From the NCBI GenBank assembly GCA_027622355.1, contig JAQBZT010000077.1:1-10314 (forward strand): a DNA stretch of 10,314 nucleotides. The letters run 5' to 3'. Position 1 is the first letter of the stretch. Every line of letters begins with the position of its first letter. Source of the stretch: a bacterium (GTDB taxonomy: Bacteria > UBA8248). Position numbers and translations under genes: made by a program. The notes beneath the pieces were generated by a model. The model worked only from the letters and a program-made list of their open reading frames with translations, was not told where the DNA came from and searched no databases. This document shows positions 6,337-10,314 of this stretch, piece after piece.

Positions 6337-6377
6337 CTGAAATCGGGCATTGCGGGGACGGGAAAACCGGATAAAAT
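6337..6377 (+). promoter_or_regulatory. Candidate glnA promoter with an upstream CTGAAATC half-site
   Basis: TAAAAT at 6372-6377 matches five of six -10 positions. TTGCGG at 6350-6355 is a weak -35 with a 16-nt spacer. Just upstream, CTGAAATC at 6337-6344 is identical to an octamer in the amt operator (4792-4799), four bases after the amt stop. No second unit at 11-bp phase is obvious. The predicted start, near 6384, would place the following hairpin at the 5' end of the glnA mRNA. Confidence 0.35.
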
Positions 6378-6382
6378 TTTCG

Positions 6383-6416
6383 ACAAGGGGACTCTTTCCC
6401 GGAAGAGTCCCCTTGT
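6383..6416 (+). terminator. Perfect 14-bp hairpin between amt and glnA
   Basis: ACAAGGGGACTCTT at 6383-6396 pairs perfectly with AAGAGTCCCCTTGT at 6403-6416 around the 6-nt loop TCCCGG. No U-tract follows on the + strand (GTCACCCTGC). On the - strand a CG then AAAATTTTAT follows, but no - strand gene ends here. It may be an intrinsic terminator of amt without a U-tail, an attenuator or mRNA-stabilising 5' hairpin for glnA, or a processing site. The structure is certain; the role is not. Confidence 0.55.
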
Positions 6417-6463
6417 GTCACCCTGCGGCTTTTGGCGAGCAGGCCGGAGGGAGGAGCTTTGCG

Positions 6464-7810
6464 GTGACAGCGCCCACGAGGTCGGCGGACAAGGATTTCG
6501 TCATCCACCAGGCCAAGGAACTCGGGGTCCGGTTTATCCGCCTCTGGTTCACGGACATCCTCGGCTTCCTCAAAAGCTTCGCCATCTCCGCGGAAGAGCT
6601 TGAAACGGCCATGTACGACGGCCATCTCTTCGATGGCTCCGCCATCGAGGGTTTCGCGCGGATCGAGGAGAGCGACATGTTCGCCCATCCCGATCCCACC
6701 ACCTTCTGCGTCCTTCCCTGGCGCCCCAAGTCCGGCGGCGCCGTGGCCCGGATGTTCTGCGACATTCATCTTCCCGACGGCACGCCCTACACGGGCGACC
6801 CGCGGTACGTTCTTCAAAAAATGCTGAAAGAAGCGGCCGCCAAGGGCTTCACCTACTACGTCGGTGGAGAGTTCGAACACTACTACTTCCGGTCATCGGA
6901 CCCGCCCCTGGAAACACTCGACCGCGGCGGCTACTTCGACCTGACACCGCTCGATGTGGCCAGCGATCTGCGACGCGAAACCGTGCTGAACCTTGAGGCC
7001 ATGGGCATCGGGGTCGAATACAGCCACCACGAAGTCGGCCCGAGCCAGCACGAGATCGACCTTCGCTACGGGGATGCGCTCACCATGGCCGACAACGCCA
7101 TGACCTACCGGCTCGTCGTCAAGGAAGTGGCCATGCACCACAATGTCTACGCCACCTTCATGCCCAAGCCGCTTGGCGACAGCAACGGGAACGGGATGCA
7201 CACCCATCTTTCCCTGTTCCGGGGAAACGAAAACGCCTTTTTCGACCCAAAGAAAAAAGACGGGCTCTCCGATCTGTGCCTTGCCTTCATCGCGGGGCTT
7301 CTCCGGCATGCCCCCGAGCTGACGCTGGTATTCAACCAGTGGGCAAACAGCTACAAGCGCCTCGTGCCGGGCTTCGAGGCGCCCTTGTACCTCTCCTGGG
7401 CCCACAAGAACCGCAGCGATCTCATTCGAATCCCCACCCTGCGGCGGGGCCATGAGTCCGACACCCGCATCGAATTCCGCTCGCCTGACCCGGCCTGCAA
7501 CCCCTACCTGACCTTCGCGTGCATGCTCGCCGCCGGGCTGGAAGGAGTCGAAAAGGGCTATCCGCCCGTCCCGCCTGTCGAGGAAAATGTTTTCGAATTG
7601 AGCCCCGAGGAACGCGCCAAAAGGGGCATCGGGACGCTGCCGAGCGACCTGAACGAGGCCATCAAGCTGGCCGAGGAGAGCGAATTGCTGAAACGGGTAT
7701 TCGGCGAGGCCCTTCACCGGAAATTCATCGAGAACAAAAAGCTGGAATGGGAACGCTACCGCGCCCATGTTTCCGACTATGAGCTGAACACCTATCTGCC
7801 GATTCTTTAG
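6464..7810 (+). CDS. glnA: Glutamine synthetase, type I-alpha
   Basis: This enzyme makes glutamine from glutamate, ammonia and ATP in the cytoplasm and so consumes the ammonium imported by the preceding transporter. The 448-residue product has Bacillus-type GSI-alpha length. Motifs in order: LWFTDILG near the N-terminus, DGSAIEGFARIEESDM (57-72, with R66 at the position of the Bacillus feedback-inhibition arginine), GGEFEHYY (134-141), EVGPSQHEIDL (190-200), KPLGDSNGNGMHTHLSL (235-251), the NSYKRLVPGFEAP signature (295-307) and EFRSPDPACNPYL (337-349). The GSI-beta adenylylation loop with its NLYDLPPEE tyrosine is absent (FELSPEERAKRGIGTLP instead), so control by adenylylation is unlikely. 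I chose the GTG at 6464 because GGAGGGAGGAG (6446-6456) lies 7 nt upstream; the frame runs back to 6350 across the hairpin without homology. Confidence 0.94.
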   Translation: MTAPTRSADKDFVIHQAKELGVRFIRLWFTDILGFLKSFAISAEELETAMYDGHLFDGSAIEGFARIEESDMFAHPDPTTFCVLPWRPKSGGAVARMFCDIHLPDGTPYTGDPRYVLQKMLKEAAAKGFTYYVGGEFEHYYFRSSDPPLETLDRGGYFDLTPLDVASDLRRETVLNLEAMGIGVEYSHHEVGPSQHEIDLRYGDALTMADNAMTYRLVVKEVAMHHNVYATFMPKPLGDSNGNGMHTHLSLFRGNENAFFDPKKKDGLSDLCLAFIAGLLRHAPELTLVFNQWANSYKRLVPGFEAPLYLSWAHKNRSDLIRIPTLRRGHESDTRIEFRSPDPACNPYLTFACMLAAGLEGVEKGYPPVPPVEENVFELSPEERAKRGIGTLPSDLNEAIKLAEESELLKRVFGEALHRKFIENKKLEWERYRAHVSDYELNTYLPIL

Positions 7811-7826
7811 CCCGGCCGGCTTCCCC

Positions 7827-8177
7827 CTACTCACCAACCGATGTGTGGCAATTCTCCGCCAGCCAGTCCAGATAGCTTTCGCGGCCCCGGTCCAGTGCCA
7901 GGGCGACCACCTCGGGCACGTCGTAGCTGTGCAGCTCGGCCACGCGGCGGGAGAGCGCTTCGAGATTCGAGGCCACGGTTTTGATGATCAGCAGCACCTC
8001 CGGATCGTCCTCGATCTTCCCCTTCCAGGCGTAGATGCTCCGCAGGCCCGGGACGATATTGACGCAAGCCGCCAGTTTCTCTCCCACGAGCGCCCGGGCA
8101 ATCTTGGCACCCTCTTCCTCCGCGCCCGCCGTCACAAAAACGACCCGAAAATCCCGGCCTTCCCTGAGCTCTCCCAA
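7827..8177 (-). CDS. cutA: CutA-type divalent cation tolerance protein
   Basis: This is a CutA1-family protein, a small, very stable trimer with a ferredoxin-like fold related in shape to PII proteins; it is linked to copper/divalent-metal tolerance, though its biochemical role is unsettled. The 116-residue length is typical. Family motifs are KLAACVNIVPGLRSIYAWKGKIE (34-56), EVLLIIKT (60-67) and HSYDVPEVVAL (83-93). The start is a TTG (8175-8177) backed by AAGGAGG at 8185-8191 with 7 nt spacing; there is no better ATG. It converges on glnA, with 16 bp between the two stops and no strong terminator. The acyl-CoA dehydrogenase gene lies 74 bp upstream on the same strand; this AT-rich gap could hold a separate promoter. 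Confidence 0.93.
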   Translation of the reverse strand: MGELREGRDFRVVFVTAGAEEEGAKIARALVGEKLAACVNIVPGLRSIYAWKGKIEDDPEVLLIIKTVASNLEALSRRVAELHSYDVPEVVALALDRGRESYLDWLAENCHTSVGE

Positions 8178-8243
8178 CGGCGTGCCTCCTTGAGACAGAG
8201 AAAAATACGGCGAGAATTCGCTTTAATAACGCATTGTAAATAT

Positions 8244-8255
8244 CTGATATATCAG
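8244..8255. repeat. 12-bp perfect palindrome at the end of the acyl-CoA dehydrogenase gene
   Basis: CTGATATATCAG is perfectly self-complementary and includes the stop codon of the - strand acyl-CoA dehydrogenase gene (8252-8254). It lies about 65 bp upstream of the cutA start in a locally AT-rich stretch. It has no loop, so it is a poor RNA hairpin; a DNA-binding site is possible but unsupported. Confidence 0.3.
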
Positions 8256-9394
8256 GATAAGACGGACTTTGAAATTATCACCCTCTGGATCTCGCTGGTC
8301 CCCTCGCCGATGGGCATCAAGCGAGCATCCCGCCAGAAGCGCCCCACCGGAGTATCGTCCAGATAGCCGGAGCCGCCGAAAATCTGAATGGCGCGATCGC
8401 ACACCCTCACCGCCGCCTCGCTGGCGAAAAGCTTAGCCATCGAGGCGCTCTCTTCACACTCCTCCCCGGCGTCCCACCGGCGCGCCGCCTCTTCCGTCAG
8501 CGCCCGGGAGGCGGCCAGATCGATCGCGCTCTCGGCCAGCATCTCCCGGATCGCGCCAAAGTCCGAGATGTTCTTCCCGAACGCCCGGCGCTCGAGCGCG
8601 TAGTTCTCCGCCGCCTCCAACGCGCCCTGGCCGATGCCTGCGGCGATGCCGGAAACCCCGATCCGCCCCGGAACGATCACCGCCATGGCCTGGGCGAATC
8701 CCCCGCCGAGACGACCCAAAAGCCTGTCCCCGGGAATGCGGCAATTCTCGAACACGATCTCCGCCGTGTCCATCGAGCGCATCCCGAGTTTCCCCTTCAG
8801 GGGGCGGCTGGTTCTTCCCGCATCCCCTTTTTCCACGACAAAGGCGCTGATGCCGCCGTGCCCCTCACCGGTCCGCGCCATCACCACCAGCGTGGAAAAG
8901 CGGGAACCTTGGGAGATGAACATCTTCGCCCCGTTCAAGACATAGCCCCCCCCGTCTGCCGCCGCCCGGCATTTCAGCGCCGCCGCATCGCTCCCCGCGT
9001 CGGGCTCGGTGAGCGCCCAGGCCCCCAGGCCACCCTCCAGGAGGGGCGGAATCCACCGCTCTGCCTGCGCTTTACTCCCCCCGATACAAATGTGGCGCGC
9101 CGCCAGACCCGATGAGGCGGCAACGGTCAGGGAAAAGCTTGCGTCCACGCGCGCAAGCTCCTCCAGCACCAGAATATTTTCCGAAATCCCCCTGCCGCCC
9201 CCCCCGAGCGCCTCGGGAAACTCAACCCCCAGCAGCCCCAGACGGGCGGCCTCGAGGAAGGCCCCCTCCGGGAACGCTTCCGTGCGATCCCGATCGGCGG
9301 CGCCCGGGGCGAGACGCCCCTCGGCAAAATCGCGGGCCAGCGACCGAAGCGCCGCCTGCTCGTCTGTCAGATTCGGATGTGTGGCAATGGCCAT
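8252..9394 (-). CDS. Acyl-CoA dehydrogenase
   Basis: This FAD-dependent enzyme introduces a trans-2,3 double bond into an acyl-CoA and passes electrons to electron-transfer flavoprotein. The 380 residues match the family. The N-terminal helical domain is at about 8-120, the middle beta domain at 125-230 with the WALTEPDAGSDAAAL signature (126-140) and LNGAKMFIS (153-161), and the C-terminal helical domain after that with RRAFGKNISDFGAI (269-282), QIFGGSGYLDD (337-347) and the catalytic base E364 in GEGTSEIQR. The ATG at 9392-9394 is preferred to the TTG one codon upstream; neither has a clear SD. Chain-length or branched-chain specificity cannot be read by eye. It lies 54 nt downstream of the YkgJ-like gene and 74 nt upstream of cutA on the same strand, in an apparent operon with an enoyl-CoA hydratase that would act on its product. 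Confidence 0.94.
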   Translation of the reverse strand: MAIATHPNLTDEQAALRSLARDFAEGRLAPGAADRDRTEAFPEGAFLEAARLGLLGVEFPEALGGGGRGISENILVLEELARVDASFSLTVAASSGLAARHICIGGSKAQAERWIPPLLEGGLGAWALTEPDAGSDAAALKCRAAADGGGYVLNGAKMFISQGSRFSTLVVMARTGEGHGGISAFVVEKGDAGRTSRPLKGKLGMRSMDTAEIVFENCRIPGDRLLGRLGGGFAQAMAVIVPGRIGVSGIAAGIGQGALEAAENYALERRAFGKNISDFGAIREMLAESAIDLAASRALTEEAARRWDAGEECEESASMAKLFASEAAVRVCDRAIQIFGGSGYLDDTPVGRFWRDARLMPIGEGTSEIQRVIISKSVLS

Positions 9395-9448
9395 CAAAAT
9401 ACCCGGAAAAGAACGGCATGGTGGAAGACGCGCCTGTTCGCCTCGCCC

Positions 9449-9946
9449 TCAACACTCATCGATGGTCTTGTCTACCGGAATGGGGCCCTTGTAGCCGGGA
9501 AGCCCTGCGACATACGGACAATCCTCGGGAAGACCGCCCATGAGGATGATTTCGTGGTTGATCGGCAAGCAGAGCGGCTCCCTCTCGAAGCGCTCATCGT
9601 AGCAGGTGCATCTCTCCGTTTTCGTGTCCAGAAAAGAGCAAGGGCTGGTGAGGAGAAGAAGCCGGTTTCCCGCCCAAATTTTGTCGTAGCAGCATTTTCC
9701 GCAGTGGGTGCAGAGGGCTTCCCACTCCGGGGTTCCCGGGGGCGGCAGATTCTCCTGCATCCACGTCTTGATCCGTGCGAATTTTGTATTCTTCTCGATG
9801 TTTTTGGAAATGTTCTTGCGAACCTGCCCCTTGTCCCGGGGGCGGCCCGGCTTCACAACCGACAGGGCGCCGTTGTTGCGGGCATCTCTTGAGGCCGGGG
9901 CGGCGGATTTTCCCCTGCCCGGCTTCAATACAGTATTTTTCGCCAT
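9449..9946 (-). CDS. YkgJ-family putative zinc/iron-chelating Cys-cluster protein
   Basis: The product has 165 residues with a conserved core at about 75-155. This holds the YkgJ/UPF0153-type CTHCGKCC cluster (C79, C82, C85, C86), then PCSFLD (C103), CTCYDERF (C113, C115), PLCLPIN (C126) and LPEDCPYV (C143). The family is thought to bind zinc or an iron-sulfur centre; its reaction is not known. The N-terminal 60 residues are Lys/Arg-rich, low in homology and probably flexible. The ATG at 9944-9946 starts 14 nt after the crotonase stop, with a weak GAGAGA upstream; a TTG at 9964 would overlap that stop. Its place inside an acyl-CoA operon suggests a maturation or metal role there, but this is inference. 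Confidence 0.85.
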   Translation of the reverse strand: MAKNTVLKPGRGKSAAPASRDARNNGALSVVKPGRPRDKGQVRKNISKNIEKNTKFARIKTWMQENLPPPGTPEWEALCTHCGKCCYDKIWAGNRLLLLTSPCSFLDTKTERCTCYDERFEREPLCLPINHEIILMGGLPEDCPYVAGLPGYKGPIPVDKTIDEC

Positions 9947-9960
9947 GCCGCAGTTCTCTC

Positions 9961-10314
9961 TCAACGGTGCTGGAACTTCGCTTCGCGCTTTTCCAGAAAG
10001 GCCGCGATGCCCTCCGACTTGTCTTCCGTCGTAAAGACAAGGCCGAACAGATCCGATTCCAGCTTCAGTCCATCCTCGAGGCTTCCCTCGATGCCGCCGT
10101 AGGCGGCGCGGAGGATCAGCCTGATCACGGGCGCGCTCTTTTGGCAGATCTTGGCCGCCAGCGCGTACACCTCCTCCATCAGCTTATCGGCGGGGACCAC
10201 CTTGTTCACCAGGCCGATCCGGCAGGCTTCCTCTGCGGGGATCATATCGCCCGTCATGTTGATCTCCATCGCCCGGGCCATGCCGACCAGACGGGCGAGA
10301 CGCTGCGTGCCGCC
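9961..10314 (-). CDS. Enoyl-CoA hydratase/isomerase (crotonase family), 5' part outside window
   Basis: The last 117 residues of a crotonase-superfamily protein are present; the reading frame runs off the right edge. The visible part begins with GGTQRLARLVG, the conserved segment after the active-site glutamate region, then TGDMIPAEEACRIGLVNKVVP, and ends with the typical TEDKSEGIAAFLEKREAKF C-terminus. The oxyanion-hole residues and catalytic acids lie beyond the window, so hydratase and isomerase (or another crotonase reaction) cannot be told apart. It is the first visible gene of the - strand operon, and the next gene starts 14 nt after its stop. With the acyl-CoA dehydrogenase it would provide consecutive beta-oxidation steps. 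Confidence 0.9.
   Translation of the reverse strand, partial: GGTQRLARLVGMARAMEINMTGDMIPAEEACRIGLVNKVVPADKLMEEVYALAAKICQKSAPVIRLILRAAYGGIEGSLEDGLKLESDLFGLVFTTEDKSEGIAAFLEKREAKFQHR

Noticed and set aside
7811..7826. GGCCGG-containing gap as a bidirectional terminator between glnA and cutA
   Set aside because: Only a 4-bp stem can be drawn and there is no U-tract on either strand.
6893..7837. 314-codon antisense ORF across glnA
   Set aside because: It is a codon-bias shadow of glnA in GC-rich DNA, with no recognisable domain.
1..10314. CRISPR arrays, tRNA or rRNA genes, insertion sequences, attachment sites
   Set aside because: No repeat-spacer pattern, tRNA cloverleaf, transposase or terminal inverted repeats were seen on either strand.

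Overview
The window is GC-rich bacterial DNA with tight gene packing, GTG and TTG starts backed by good Shine-Dalgarno (SD) sequences, and an ammonium transporter with a signal-like N-terminus. This fits an uncultured, probably Gram-negative environmental bacterium, such as a deltaproteobacterium-like or Tectomicrobia/NC10-like lineage. That placement is inference; no rRNA or marker gene is present to settle it.

There are three blocks. Block 1 (257-4002, + strand) is a molybdenum-hydroxylase accessory operon of CO-dehydrogenase type: FAD subunit (coxM-like), [2Fe-2S] subunit (coxS-like), a MoxR/CoxD-type AAA+ ATPase and a CoxE-type VWA protein. The catalytic molybdopterin subunit (CoxL) is not in the window, so the substrate cannot be named. 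The [2Fe-2S] subunit has an unusual 48-residue Lys/Arg/Ala tail, and the VWA protein has a strongly acidic linker.

Block 2 (about 4003-7810, + strand) looks like a compact nitrogen-assimilation unit: an orphan OmpR/PhoB-family regulator with a degenerate receiver domain, an Amt ammonium transporter, and a type I-alpha glutamine synthetase, with no PII (GlnB/GlnK) gene between them. The most interesting signal lies between the regulator and amt. Seven 11-bp units (4781-4858), most resembling CTGAAAT or CTGTAAC, are phased at the spacing used by PhoB/GlnR-type winged-helix regulators, and a TAGCAT box follows 10 nt after the last conserved 7-mer. Related half-sites lie upstream of the regulator itself (4024-4040) and of glnA (6337-6344). 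I infer that the regulator controls itself, amt and glnA, a layout that recalls the actinobacterial GlnR regulon. The amt leader also holds a 12-bp inverted repeat and an 18-codon ORF ending 1 nt before the amt start. The glnA leader holds a perfect 14-bp hairpin.

Block 3 (7827 to the window end, - strand, convergent with glnA) is an apparent operon read from right to left: an enoyl-CoA hydratase/isomerase (5' part beyond the window), a YkgJ-type Cys-cluster protein, an acyl-CoA dehydrogenase and CutA. The first and third suggest acyl-CoA (beta-oxidation-like) catabolism. The first 256 bases hold no gene I can support.
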